From positions 155,279 to 219,278 of the forward strand of contig NZ_JADOBI010000008.1 of assembly GCF_015644585.1 (NCBI RefSeq): a stretch of 64,000 nucleotides of DNA. The letters are read 5' to 3'. Positions 42,395 through 57,300 of the stretch are shown here, piece by piece. Each line of letters begins with the position of its first letter. The first letter of the stretch is position 1. The notes below the pieces were generated by a model. It saw only the letters and a program-made list of their open reading frames with translations. It did not search any database and was not told the DNA's origin. The stretch is from Rahnella laticis. Lineage in GTDB: Bacteria; Pseudomonadota; Gammaproteobacteria; Enterobacterales; Enterobacteriaceae. The position numbers were made by a program, and so were the translations under genes.

Positions 42395-45300
42395 ATGAGC
42401 AGAGTCATGGATATTATCTCTCGTAAAACATCATTGAAAAATGAGTTTACTGCACAAGGGAATGCAGCTGTCGCAATGAATGAATCCGGCATTGTCGTTA
42501 TTCATGGCTCGGCAAAAGATGTTGCCAGCTATGAACGTAACGGGAATGACCTGATTATTCACATGAAGGACGGCTCCGTTATTCGTTGCGTAGGATATTT
42601 CGAGAATATCGGACAGGACGACGAGAATAAACTGGTCTTTCAGGATGAAAACCAGGGGCTGACTGAAGTCAGTTTCCCGGATGCCGCTGTGGCTCATGAT
42701 ACGCCTGCCTTTGCTCTCCACGCGGTTGAAACGCCGCTGGCGGGTATTGAACCGCTGTTGCTGAGCAGCACAGAAGTCACGGTCGAGTGGCCGTATTTGC
42801 TCGCGGGCGTGCTCGGCGCGGGTGCTGCTGGCGCATTGCTGGGGCACGGCGGCGGCACAGATGAAAAAACCAAAGTCATTGATAACACGAAAGATGTTGA
42901 AGTGGCGCAGCCGACGTTCCTCGTCACCGATACGCAGGGCGACAAGCAGGGCATTCTTGCCGACCGGGACATCACCGACGACACGCGCCCGACCTTCACC
43001 GGTACCGGTTATCCGGGCGCGGACATCTCGATTGTGGACAGCAGCGGCAACATCATTGCTACTGCGGTGGTCGGCGCAAACGGCCAGTGGACCGCCCAGC
43101 TGGCGGCGCAGTCTGCCGGTAAGCACACTTACATTGTGGTGCAGGAAAGCAACGGTTCCACCACCACGGCGGGCACCATCACGCTGAATGTCGTGACGAC
43201 CCCTTCCGCGCTGACCATTGACACCATCGCCGGTGACAACGTGCTCAATGCCGCAGAAGCCGCGGCAGATATGACGATTTCCGGCAAAAGTGACAACCTG
43301 GCCGCAGGCACCACGGTTACCGTGACCCTGAATGGCGCAAGCTGGCAAACCACCGTGGGCGCAGACGGCTCATGGTCAGTCAGTGTTCCACACGCCAATG
43401 TCAGCGCACTGGCGGATGGCGTGCATTCCGTGCAGGTCAGCGGTGTGGATTCCGCAGGCAACACCATCACTTCAAATTCCACCCTGAATGTTGATACTCA
43501 GCCTCCTTCGCTGACCATCGGCACACTGGCGGGCGATAACATTCTTAATGCGGCCGAAGCGGGTGCAGACGTTGTGCTGAGCGGCACTTCAACGGCGGAA
43601 GCGGGCCAGGTCGTGACGATCTCCCTGAACGGCCAGACGTACACCGCCATTGTCGGCGCAGACGGCAACTGGGCAGTTAACCTGCCTGCGGCACAGGCGG
43701 GCGCGCTTCAGGACGGTAATGTTTCCGTCAGCGCGTCGGTCAGCGATGCGGCCGGTAACAGCACGACTGCGACGCAAGATTTGCGCGTCGATACCACGGT
43801 TCCGGTGATCACCATCAACACCATTGCCGGGGATAATATCCTCAATAGCGCTGAACAGACTCAGGCGCAAATCGTCAGCGGCACCAGCACCGGCGCAGAA
43901 GCGGGCGACACGGTCACGCTGGTCGTCAATGGTCAGACTTACACCACCACCGTCGCGGCCGATGGCTCCTGGAGCGTCGGTTTGCCGCCGTCTGTTTTCA
44001 GCGCCGTCGCCGATGGCAGTTACCCGATCAGCGTCAGCATTACCGATAAAGCGGGCAATACCGGCTCGCAGAACACCGCGGTGCTGGTGTCTTCAGAAGT
44101 CCCGGAACTGGCGATCAACACCGTTGCGCTTGATGATGTGATCAACGCTATCGGGAAAAGCGAAGCACTGGTCATCACCGGTACCAGCAACAGTGCCGAC
44201 GGAACGCCGGTCAGCCTGACGCTCAACGGCGTGACTTATTCCGGCACCATTAATGGCGGAAACTGGTCCGTTACCGTGCCTGCTTCCGATGTCTCGAAAC
44301 TCGGCGAAGCAAACTACCAGCTTTCCGCCACCAGCACGGACGCCGAAGGTAACACCGGCAACGCGACCCACAACGTCCTCGTGGATTCCGCGCTTCCGGT
44401 TGTCACTATTGCGGTGACCGCGGGCGATGACATCATTAATGCCACCGAAATTGAAGCAGCGCAGATTGTCAGCGGTAAAGTCTCGAATGCCGCAGCAGGT
44501 GATGTTGTCACTGTCACCGTGGGCGGAAATTCTTACACCACTACGGTTCAGGATGACCTGAGCTGGAGCGTCAGCGTGCCTTCGGCTGACCTGAAAGGCT
44601 TCGGCGACGGCGATCTGAATATCACCGCCACCGTGACCAACCAGAATGGCAATACCGGCACCGTAGATCGCGAAATCGTGATTGACGCCGGTCTGCCGGG
44701 CCTGCGCATCGATACGGTGGCGGGCGACGACATCGTCAACAGTATTGAAGTTCAGCAAAACCAGATCATCAGCGGCACCAGCTCGGACATCGCGGCGGGC
44801 AGCAGCGTCACCGTCACGGTTAACGGCATCGATTATCAGGCTACCGTTGGCGCGAACGGCGCATGGTCTGCGGCCGTTCCGGCGGCGGATGTGGCGAACT
44901 GGCCAGCGGGCGCGCTCAATATCAGCGTGACCGGCTCCGATGCATCGGGCAACAGCGTGACGATCTCCAATAACGTGACCGTGGATCTGAGCAGTGTGGC
45001 GATCTCCGTCGATACCATCGCGGCAGATAACATCATTAATGCAGCTGAAAAAGCCGCAGACCTGACGCTGACCGGCACCACGCAGAACGTGGAAGCGGGG
45101 CAGAATGTCACCGTAAACTTTGCCGGTGGCAGTTATTCCGCGACCGTTCAGGCCGATGGCAGCTGGAGCGTGACCGTTCCTGCCGCCGATCTCCGCACGC
45201 TGAAAGAGGGCGACACCACCGTCAGCGTCAGCGTAACCAACGTGGCGGGCAACAGCGCGAGCGCCGCGCAGGATGCAACGGTCGATACTCTCGCGCCGAC

Positions 45301-48300
45301 GATCACAATGAACACCATCTCCGGTGATAACGTGCTGAACAGCGCGGAAGCGGGCGCGGATGTTGTGCTGAGCGGGACGTCTACGGCCGAAGCGGGTCAG
45401 GTTGTCACGATCACGCTGAACGGCCAGACCTACACCGCGACCGTGGCGGCGGACGGCACCTGGAGCACCTCCGTTCCGGCAGCCGACGCGGCGGCTCTGG
45501 CTGACGGCACCTATTCCGTGAGCGCAACGGTGACTGACATTGCCGGTAATGGCGCGAGCGCGAATGGCTCATTGCTAGTGGATGTGACTGCGCCGACGCT
45601 GACCATTAACACGATTTCCGGCGACGACATTATTAACGCGCAGGAACATCAGCAGAACCTGATGATCTCCGGCAGCAGCACCGGCGTGCCTGCGGGCGGG
45701 CTGGTGACGGTCGAAATCAACGGCGTTTCTTACACCGCAGTGGTCGACGCCAGCGGCAACTGGAGCACCGGCGTTCCGGCTGCGGCTGTCAGTGCGATTA
45801 CCGACGGCAGCTACACCGTCACCGCCACCGTGAAAGACGCGGCGGGCAACGACGGCGCGGCGTCTCACGCGGTTACCGTGGACACCGTTTCTCCGGTGCT
45901 GACGATTAACACCGTCGCGGCAGACGACGTCATTAACGCCGTGGAAAAAGGCGAAGCGCTGACCGTCAGCGGCACCAGCGACGGCGCGGACGGCACAACG
46001 GTTACCCTGAACTTCAACGGCCAGAACTACACCGCAACCGTCACGAACGGCGCATGGACGCTGGACGTTCCGGCGGCAGACGTCGCAAAACTGGGCGAAG
46101 CGGATTACACCCTGACCGCCAGCAGCACCGACGCGGCGGGCAACACCGGCAACACCACGCACGTTGTGCTGGTGGACAGCTCATTGCCGACCGTGAGCAT
46201 CAATCCGGTGGCGACCGATAACGTCATCAACGCGACCGAAATTAACGCCGATCAGCTGATCAGCGGCAAGGTCACCAATGCGGCGGCCGGTGACGTTGTC
46301 ACTATCACACTTGGCGGCAAGTCCTACACGGCAACGGTTCAGGGCGATCTGAGCTGGAGCGTCAGCGTGCCTTCGGCTGACCTGAAAGGGTTCGGCGACG
46401 GCGACCTGACCGTCAGCGCTACTGTCACCAATCAGCACGGCAACACCGCGTCGAATGACCGTGAGATCAGCATCGACGCCGGTCTGCCGGGTCTGCGTAT
46501 TAATACCGTTGCGGGCGACGACATCGTCAACAGCATCGAGATCCAGCAAAACCAGATCATCAGCGGCACCAGTTCGGATATCGCGGCAGGCAGCAGCGTG
46601 ACTGTTACCGTTAACGGTATCGATTATCAGGCAACGGTTGGCGCGAACGGCGCATGGTCTGCGGCCGTTCCGGCGGCAGACGTGGCGAACTGGCCAGCGG
46701 GCGCGCTCAATATCAGCGTGACCGGCTCTGATACGTCCGGTAATACCGTCACCATTTCCAATAACGTGACCGTTGATTTAAGCAGTGTGGCGATCTCGGT
46801 CGATACCATCGCAGCCGACGACATCATTAACGCAGCAGAAAAAGCGGCAGATCTCACCCTGACCGGCACCACGCAGAACGTGGAAGCAGGCCAGACCGTG
46901 ACCGTGAACTTTGCGGGCCACAACTACACGGCGCAGGTTCAGGCAGACGGCAGCTGGAGCGTCACCGTTCCGGCAGGCGACATGACTTCCCTGAAAGACG
47001 GCGACGTCACTGCAACGGCGACGGTCACTAACGTGGCGGGCAACAGCGCGAGCGCGGCGAATACCGCGGAAGTGGATGCGTCTGCGCCAGCGCTGACCAT
47101 CAACGTGATCGCCGGTGACAACGTGCTGAACAGCGCGGAAGCGGGCGCGGACGTTGTGCTGAGCGGCACGTCTACGGCGGAAGCGGGTCAGATTGTCACG
47201 ATCACGCTGAATGGCCAGACCTACACCGCAACCGTTGCGGCAGACGGCACCTGGAGCACCCCCGTTCCGGCAGCCGACGCGGCAGCAATGGCTGACGGCA
47301 CCTATTCGGTCAGTGCGGTTGTTACCGATATCGCAGGCAACGGCGCAAGCGCGAATGGTTCTTTGCTGGTGGACGTGACTGCGCCAACGCTGACCATTAA
47401 CACCATTTCCGGCGACGACATTATTAACGCGCAGGAACATCAGCAGAACCTGATGATCTCCGGCAGCAGCACCGGCGTGCCTGTGGGCGGGCTGGTGACG
47501 GTTGAGATCAACGGCGTTTCTTACACCGCAGTGGTCGACGCCAGCGGCAACTGGAGCACCGGCGTTCCGGCTGCGGCTGTCAGTGCGATTACCGACGGCA
47601 GCTACACCGTCACCGCCACCGTGAAAGACGCGGCGGGCAACGACGGCTCAGCGTCTCATGCGGTTACCGTGGACACCGTTTCTCCGGTGCTGACGATCAA
47701 TACCGTGGCGGCAGACGACGTCATTAACGCCGTCGAAAAAGGTGAAGCGCTGACCGTCAGCGGCATCAGCGACGGTGCGGACGGCACAGTTGTTACCCTG
47801 AACTTCAACGGCCAGAACTACACCGCAACCGTCACGAATGGCGCATGGACGCTGAACGTTCCGGCGGCAGACGTCGCGAAACTGGGCGAAGCGGATTACA
47901 CCCTGACCGCCAGCAGCACCGACGCGGCGGGCAACACCGGCAATACCACGCACGTGGTGCTGGTCGACAGCTCATTGCCGACCGTGAGCATCAATCCGGT
48001 GGCGACCGATAACGTCATCAACGCGACCGAAATCAGCGCCGATCAGCTGATCAGCGGCAAGGTCACCAATGCGGCAGCCGGTGACGTTGTCACTATCACA
48101 CTTGGCGGCAAGTCCTACACGGCAACGGTTCAGGATGACCTGAGCTGGAGCATCAGCGTGCCTTCGGCTGACCTGAAAGGGTTCGGCGACGGCGATCTGA
48201 CCGTCAGCGCTACTGTCACCAATCAGCACGGCAACACCGCGTCGAATGACCGTGAAATCAACATCGACGCCGGTCTGCCGGGTCTGCGTATTGATACCGT

Positions 48301-51300
48301 TGCGGGCGACGACATCGTCAACAGCATCGAAATTCAGCAAAACCAGATCATCAGCGGCACCAGCTCGGATATCCCGGCGGGCAGCAGCGTCACCGTGACA
48401 GTGAACGGCATTGATTATCAGGCAACGGTTGGCGCGAACGGCGCATGGTCTGCGGCCGTTCCGGCGGCAGATGTGGCGAACTGGCCAGCGGGTCAGTTAG
48501 CGATCACCGTGACCGGCTCCGACGCGTCCGGTAATACCGTCAACATTTCCAACAATGTGACCGTGGATCTGAGCAGCGTGGCGATCTCGGTCGATACCAT
48601 CGCAGCCGACGACATCATTAACGCAGCGGAAAAAGCGGCAGATCTGACCCTGACCGGCACCACGCAGAACGTGGAAGCTGGCCAGACCGTGACCGTGAAC
48701 TTTGCGGGTCACAACTACACCGCGCAGGTTCAGGCAGACGGCAGCTGGAGCGTCACCGTTCCGGCGGGCGACATGACCAGCCTGAAAGACGGCGACGTCA
48801 CTGCAAGCGCGACAGTCACTAACGTGGCGGGCAACAGCGCGAGCGCGGCGAATACCGCGGAAGTGGACGCGTCTGCGCCAACGCTGACCATCAACGTTAT
48901 TGCCGGTGACAATGTACTCAACAGTGCGGAAGCAGGTGCGGACGTTGTGCTGAGCGGCACGTCTACGGCGGAAGCCGGTCAGGTTGTCACGATCACGCTG
49001 AACGGCCAGACCTACACCGCGACCGTGGCGGCAGACGGCACCTGGAGCACCTCCGTTCCGGCAGCCGACGCGGCAGCAATGGCTGACGGCACCTATCCGG
49101 TCAGTGCGGTTGTTACCGATATCGCAGGCAACGGCGCGAGCGCGAATGGTTCTTTGCTGGTGGATGTGACTGCGCCAACGCTGACCATCAACACGATTTC
49201 CGGCGACGACATTATTAACGCGCAGGAACATCAGCAGAACCTGATGATCTCCGGCAGCAGCACGGGCGTGCCTGCGGGCGGGCTGGTGACGGTCGAAATC
49301 AACGGTGTTTCTTACACCGCAGTGGTCGACGCCAGCGGCAACTGGAGCACCGGCGTTCCGGCTGCGGCTGTCAGTGCGATCACCGACGGCAGCTACTCCG
49401 TCACCGCCACCGTGAAAGACGCGGCGGGCAACGACGGCGCGGCGACTCACTCGGTTACCGTGGACACCGTTTCTCCGGTGCTGACGATCAATACCGTGGC
49501 GGCAGACGACGTCATTAACGCCGTCGAAAAAGGCCAAGCGCTGACCGTCAGCGGCACCAGCGACGGTGCGGATGGCACAACGGTTACCCTGAACTTCAAC
49601 GGCCAGAACTACACCGCAACCGTCACGAACGGCGCATGGACGCTCGACGTTCCGGCGGCGGATGTGGCAAAACTCGGCGAAGCGGATTACACCCTGACCG
49701 CCAGCAGCACCGACGCGGCGGGCAACACCGGCAACACCACGCACGTTGTTCTGGTGGACAGCTCGCTGCCGACCGTGAGCATCAATCCGGTGGCGACCGA
49801 TAACATCATTAACGCGACCGAAATCAGCGTCGATCAGCTGATCAGCGGCAAGGTCACCAATGCGGCAGCCGGTGACGTTGTCACTATTACGCTCGGCGGG
49901 AAGTCTTATACGGCAACGGTTCAGGGCGATCTGAGCTGGAGCGTCAGCGTGCCTTCGGCTGACCTGAAAGGGTTCGGCGACGGCGATCTGACCGTCAGCG
50001 CCAGCGTGACCAATCAGCACGGCAACACCAGCAGCAGCGATCGTGAAATCAACATCGACGCCGGTCTGCCGGGTCTGCGTATTGATACCGTTGCGGGCGA
50101 CGACATCGTCAACAGCATCGAAATTCAGCAAAACCAGATCATCAGCGGCACCAGTTCGGATATCGCGGCAGGCAGCAGCGTCACCGTCACGGTTAACGGC
50201 ATCGATTATCACGCAACGGTCGGCGCGAACGGCGCATGGTCTGCGGCCGTTCCGGCAGCGGACGTGGCGAACTGGCCAGCGGGCGCGCTCAATATCAGCG
50301 TGACCGGCTCTGACGCGTCCGGTAATACCGTCACCATTTCCAACAACGTGACCGTTGATTTAAGCAGTGTGGCAATATCCGTCGATACCATCGCAGCCGA
50401 CGACATGATTAACGCAGCTGAAAAAGCGGCGGATCTCACCCTGACCGGCACCACGCAAAACGTGGAAGCAGGCCAGACCGTGACTGTTAACTTTGCGGGG
50501 CATAATTACACCGCGCAGGTGCAGGCAGATGGCAGCTGGAGCGTCACCGTTCCGGCGGGCGACATGACCAGCCTGAAAGACGGCGACGTCACTGCAACCG
50601 CGACGGTCACTAACGTGGCAGGCAACAGCGCGAGCGCGGCGAATACGGCGGAAGTAGATGCGTCTGCACCGGTCGTGACGATCAACAGTATCAGCGCGGG
50701 CGATGTGCTGAGCGCGGTTAATGCCGGTACGGATGTTGTGCTGAGCGGTACATCAACGGCGCAGGCGGGCCAGACGGTGACCATCGTGATGGGCACCGAA
50801 ACCTTCACCGCGACCGTTGCGGCGGACGGCACCTGGACCACCAGCGTCGCGAACACCGTGTTCTCCGGTCTGAACGACGGTGCTTACACCATGACTGCCA
50901 GCGTTACCGATATTGCAGGTAACCCGGCGACGGCAACCGGCACCGCGCAGGTTGATCAGACCGCACCTGTCGTCACTGTCAACGTGGTGGCGGGCGACAA
51001 CGTCATTAACAGCACCGAGCACGGGCAGGCGCAGGTCATCAGCGGCACTGTGACCGGCGTGGACATTGGCACCGTCGTGACCGTGACCATTAATGGCGTG
51101 AATTATTCCGCTATCAGCGATGCCAGCGGCAAGTGGAGCATCGGCGTTCCGGCTGACGTGGTCAGCGGTCTGGCGGACGGCAGCTACACCGTTGCCGCCT
51201 CTGTTACCGATCTGGCCGGAAATACCGGTTCTGCGAGCCAGAATGTTGTGGTCAATACCACTGCGCCCGTCTTTGTTATCAATGATATGGCGGGCGGCGA

Positions 51301-54300
51301 TAATGTGCTCAATGCCACCGAAGCCCTGACCACACTGACCGTTACGGGTACGGTGACCGGGCTCGCGGACGGCGCGCAGGTGATTGTGACGCTGAACGGC
51401 CTGAACTATACGGGAACCGTGAACGGCGGCATGTGGAGTGCAGATATTCCGGCCAGCGCGCTGGCGAATCTGGGGCAGGCGCTCTATCAGGTCAGCGTCA
51501 GCGGCACCGACGTGAATGGCAATACCGGTTCTGTTTCCAAAGGGCTGCAAACGGCTTCTGATAATCCTTCCGTCACCATCAATACGGTAGCGGGCGATGA
51601 CGTGATTAATGCGACCGAAGTGACGCAGGATCAGGTGATCAGTGGTTCCGTGACGCATGCAGAAGCAGGCCAGACGGTCACCGTGACCGTCGGCGGGAAA
51701 ACCTATACGGCGCAAGTGCAGAGCGATTTTACCTGGAGCATTACCGTTCCTGCGGCCGATCTTGCCGCGATGGGCGACGGCAGCCTGAACATTTCCGCCA
51801 GCGTCACTAACGTCAGTGGTAATGAAGGTTCCGGCGATCGCAATATCGCTATCGATGCCGCGCTTCCGGGCCTGCGCATCGGCACGATTGCGGGCGACGA
51901 CATCGTCAACAGCATCGAGATCCAGCAAAACCAGATCATCAGCGGTACCAGCAACGGGCTGGCGGCGGGCAGCAGCGTCACCGTGACAGTGAACGGAATT
52001 GACTATCAGGCCACCGTCGGCGTCAACGGTAACTGGTCTGCGCCGGTTCCGGCTGCGGACGTTGCAAACTGGCCTGCCGGTGAGCTGGCCGTTTCCGTCA
52101 CCGGCGTCAGCCAGGCCGGAAACAGCGTGACGATCAGCAACACCATCACGGTGGATCTGAGCAGTGTCAGCATTGCTATCGACGCGGTGTCTGCGGACAA
52201 CATGCTGAATGCGGCAGAGAAAGCGGCGGATCTGACCCTGAGCGGCAGCACGCAAAACGTGGAAGCCGGGCAGAATGTGACGGTGATTTTCGCCGGTCAC
52301 AGCTACACCGCTCAGGTTCAGACTGACGGCTCCTGGAGCCTGACAGTTCCGGCTGCGGACATGAAAAATCTGAAAGACGGCGACACGTCCGTGAGCGTCA
52401 GCGTGACCAACACGGCGGGTAACAGCGCCAGCGCTGCGCAGGATGTGACAGTCGATACCCTCGCGCCGACGATCACGATGAACACCATTGCCGGTGACAA
52501 CGTGCTGAATCTGGCGGAAGCGAGCGCCGACGTCATTATCAGCGGTACCACCACGGCGGAACCGGGCCAGATTGTCACCGTGGCCGGGTATACCTCGGTT
52601 GTGGCGGCGGACGGCACCTGGAGCGTGACGATCCCGGCGGCTGACGCGGGCATTCTCACAGACGGCACGTTCACCATCACCGCATCCGTCAGCGATGTGG
52701 CGGGCAACCGCGTCACGGTTGAGCATGATTTGCTGGTGGATATCACGCCGCCAACGCTGGCCATCAACACCATTTCCGGCGATGACGTGATCAACGCGCA
52801 GGAACTTCAGCAGAACCTGATGATCTCCGGCAGCAGCACCGGCGTTCCGGCAGGCGGCCTGGTGACGATTGAGATCAACGGCAAAACCTACACGGCGGCC
52901 GTGGATGCTCAGGGCAACTGGAGCACCGGCATTCCGGCGTCTGCGGTCAGCGCAATGACCGACGGCAGTTACACTGTCACGGCAACCGTGAAAGATGCCG
53001 CGGGCAATGACGGCTCTGCAACGCATGCGGTTACCGTTGATACCGTTTCTCCGGTTCTGACGATTAACACCGTCGCCACGGATGACGTCATCAACGCCAC
53101 CGAAAAAGGCCAAGCGCTGACCGTCAGCGGCACCAGCGACGGTGCGGACGGCACAGTTGTTACCCTGAACTTCAACGGCCAGAACTACACCGCAACCGTC
53201 ACGAACGGCGCATGGACGCTGGACGTTCCGGCGGCCGACGTGGCAAAACTGGGCGAAGCGGATTACACGCTGACCGCCAGCAGCACTGACGCGGCGGGCA
53301 ACACCGGCAACACCACGCACGTTGTGCTGGTCGACAGCTCACTGCCAACCGTGAACATCGGCGCATTCGCCACGGATAACATCGTTAACGCGACGGAAAT
53401 CAATGCGGATCAGCTGGTGAGCGGCACCGTGACTAACGCGGCGGCAGGCGATATCGTCACCATCACACTTGGCGGCAAGTCTTACACGGCAACGGTTCAG
53501 GGCGATCTGAGCTGGAGCGTCAGCGTGCCTTCCGCTGACCTGAAAGGCTTCGGCGACGGCGACCTGACAATCAGCGCCAGCGTGACCAATCAGCACGGCA
53601 ACACCAGCAGCAGCGATCGTGAGATCAGCATCGACGCCGGTCTGCCGGGTCTGCGTATGGATACCGTTGCGGGCGACGACATCGTCAACAGCATCGAAAT
53701 TCAGCAAAACCAGATCATCAGCGGCACCAGCACCGATATCGCACCGGGCAGCAGCGTCACCGTCACGGTTAACGGCATTGATTATCAGGCTACCGTTGGC
53801 GCGAACGGCGCATGGTCTGCGGCCGTTCCGGCAGCGGACGTTTCGAACTGGCCAGCGGGCGCGCTCAATATCAGCGTGACCGGCTCCGATACGTCCGGTA
53901 ATACCGTCACCATTTCCAACAACGTGACCGTGGATCTGAGCAGCGTGGCGATCTCGGTCGATACCATCGCAGCCGACGACATTATTAACGCAGCAGAAAA
54001 AGCCGCGGACCTGACGCTGACCGGCACCACGCAGAACGTGGAAGCAGGTCAGACCGTGACCGTGAACTTTGCGGGCCACAACTATACGGCGCAGGTTCAG
54101 GCAGACGGCAGCTGGAGCGTCAAAGTTCCGGCGGGCGACATGACTGGCCTGAAAGACGGCGATGTCACCGCAACAGCCAGCGTGACCAACGTGGCAGGCA
54201 ACAGCGCGAGCGCGGCGAACACGGCGGAAGTGGATGCGACAGCGCCAGCGCTGACCATCAACGTGATCGCCGGTGACAACGTGCTTAACAGCGCGGAAGC

Positions 54301-57300
54301 GGCTGCAAACGTTGTGCTGAGCGGGACCTCGACTGCTGAAGCGGGTCAGATTGTGACGATTACGCTTAACGGCCAGAACTACACCGCGACCGTGGCGGCG
54401 GACGGCACCTGGAGCACCTCCGTTCCTGCTTCCGTGGCTTCGGCTCTGGCGGACGGCACTTACGCGATCAGTGCGGTTGTCAGCGATATTGCCGGTAACA
54501 GCGCCAGCGCCAGCGGTTCGCTGCTGGTGGATGTCACCGCGCCGGTCGTTACGGTTAACACCGTGGCGGGCGACGATGTGCTGAACACCGCAGAACACGG
54601 GCAGGCGCAGGTGATTACCGGCGGCAGCACCGGCACCGTGCCGGGCAACGTAGTGACGCTGGTGATTGACGGCCACACCTACAGCACCGTCGTGGATGCC
54701 AGCGGCAACTGGAGCATCGGCGTTCCGGCCAGAGTGATCCAGGGTCTGGCGTCCGGCGATACCACGTTTGCGGTCAGCATTACCGACAGCGCGGGCAACA
54801 CCGGCAGCCGCGACCACGTGATCACCGTGAACACCAACGCAGTCAGCCTGAGCATCGATACGATTGCGCAAGACGACATCATCAATGCGGCGGAAAAAGG
54901 CACCAGCCTGACGATTTCCGGCGGCAGCGATATGCTGGTTTCCGGTACCGAAGTGACCGTGATGCTGAACGGAAAAAGCTACACCGCCAGTGTAGATGCC
55001 ACCGGCCACTGGACGCTGAGCGTTCCGGCAGCCGATATGGCGGCCATCACCGACGGCAATTACAGCGTCACGGCCAGCGCCAGCGATGCGACCGGAAATC
55101 CGGCCAATGCCACGCACAACGTGGTGGTCGATACCACGCCGCCAGCGCTGCTGATTAACCCGGTTACGGCCAGCGGAATGTTAAACGCGGTCGAGCTCGG
55201 CCAGCCGCTGACACTCAGCGGGACGTCCACGGCGCAGGCCGGTCAGACGGTCACCGTGACGTTCAACAATGAAACGTATACCACCACCGTGAATGGCAAC
55301 GGCACCTGGTCGCTGAATATCCCTGCGGCGGACGTTGCCGCGCTGCCGGACGGTTCTCTGCCGGTCAGCGCCAGCGTCAGCGACGTGGCGGGGAATCCGG
55401 CGTCAGCCAGCACTTCTGTTCTGGTGGATACCGTGGCGCCAACGCTGACCATTAACACCATTGCCGGTGATGACGTTATCAACACCACCGAGCAGTTGGC
55501 GGGTCAGACCATCAGCGGCACCACGTCGGCGGAAGCGGGCCAGATTGTTACCGTGACGTTCAACAATCGCGAATACCACGCGACCGTGACGTCCACCGGT
55601 ACCTGGAGCGTGAACGTTCCTGCGGCGGACTTTAACGGCGCGGCCGACGGCAGTTACACCGTCAGCGCCAGCGTCAGTGATGTGGCGGGCAACCCGGCAA
55701 CGGGCGGTTCATCGGTCACGCTGAACGGCGCAGTGCCGGAAATCACCATCAACACCTTCGCGGCGGACGATGTGGTTAACGCCGCAGAGCACGGCACGTC
55801 GCTGGCCGTGACCGGAACCTCGACGGCTCCGGCCGGTTCAACGGTAACGGTGACCCTCAACGGTCAGAGCTATACCGCACAGGTTCAGAATGATCAGAGC
55901 TGGACGCTGAACCTGAGCGCCAATGCGGTGAGCGCGCTGGTGGATGGCGATAACTATGCCATCACGGCGTCGGTGACCAACAGCATCGGCAATACCGGCA
56001 CGGCGACGCACGAAATTGCAGTCGATACGTCGGCACCGTCAATGACCATCACCATTGATTCAGTGAGCGATGACACCGGCCGCAGCAACAGTGATTTCGT
56101 GACCAGCGACACCACGATTACGCTCAAAGGCTCGCTTTCTGCGGCTCTGGGCAATGACGAGTCTGCACAAATCAGCCTGGATGGCGGGTTGACCTGGGTC
56201 ACATTGACCGTGACCGGCACCACCTGGAACTATGCGCAGGGAAGCGCGCTGACAGACGGCAGCTACAGCTACACCGTGCGGGTGATTGACGCCGCCGGTA
56301 ACGTCGGGTCTTCCGCGTCGCAGACGGTGGTGATTGACACCGTGGCACCGGACGCCAGCCAGTCCATCAGTATCGATGCGATTTCGCAGGATACCGGCCT
56401 GAGCAGCACTGACTTTATTACCAGCGACACCACGCTCAACCTGCGCGGAACGCTTGGCGCGGCGCTGGGTGCGGATGAATATGCGCAAATCAGTCTCGAC
56501 GGTGGCAACACCTGGGCTGACGTGAGCATCAGCGGGCTGACCTGGACGTACATCGACGGCCGCACGCTGACCGACGGTGATTACAACTACCAGCTGCGCG
56601 TTATCGATCTGGCCGGAAATGTCGGAGCGACGGCAAGTCAGGTGGTTACCGTGGATACCACGGCACCGGACAGCAGCAAAACCATCACTATTGATGCGAT
56701 CAGTACCGATACCGGCCTGAGCAGCAGTGACTTTGTGACCAGCGACACCTCGCTGACCGTCACCGGTACGCTGGGCAAAACGCTGGCCGCCGATGAAGTG
56801 GTGCAGGTGAGCGTTGACGGCGGTCTGACGTGGGCGAATGCGACCACGATCGGCACCGGCTGGACGTTTGCCGATGGCCGCACGCTGACCGACGGGGATT
56901 ACACCTATAACGTCCGCGTGGTGGATACCGCCGGAAACGTCGGCAACGTGACCTCCAAAGTGGTCACCGTCGATACCGTTGCGCCGGACAGCAGCAAAAC
57001 CGTGACCATCGACAGCGTCAGCACCGATACCGGCATTTCTGCCAGCGATTTTGTGACCAGCGATACCTCGCTGACGGTCACCGGATCTATCGGCGCGGCG
57101 CTGGGCGCAGGCGAAGTGGTGCAGATCAGCGTCGATAACGGCGCGACCTGGACCACCGTTTCGCTGTCCGGCAGCACCTGGACATACACCGACGGTCGCA
57201 CGCTGACCGACGGCCAGACGCTGTATCAGGTTCGCGTGGTGGATCAGGCCGGAAACGTCGGTCAGACCGCGCAGCAGGTGGTGACGATTGACACCACGGC

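Noticed and set aside
50753..53320. Very long antisense open frames under the adhesin (for example 855 codons here, 592 at 53339-55117)
   Set aside because: They mirror the repetitive, GC-rich adhesin codons, repeat with the same period, are rich in Arg/His and have no family features; they are shadows of the sense gene.
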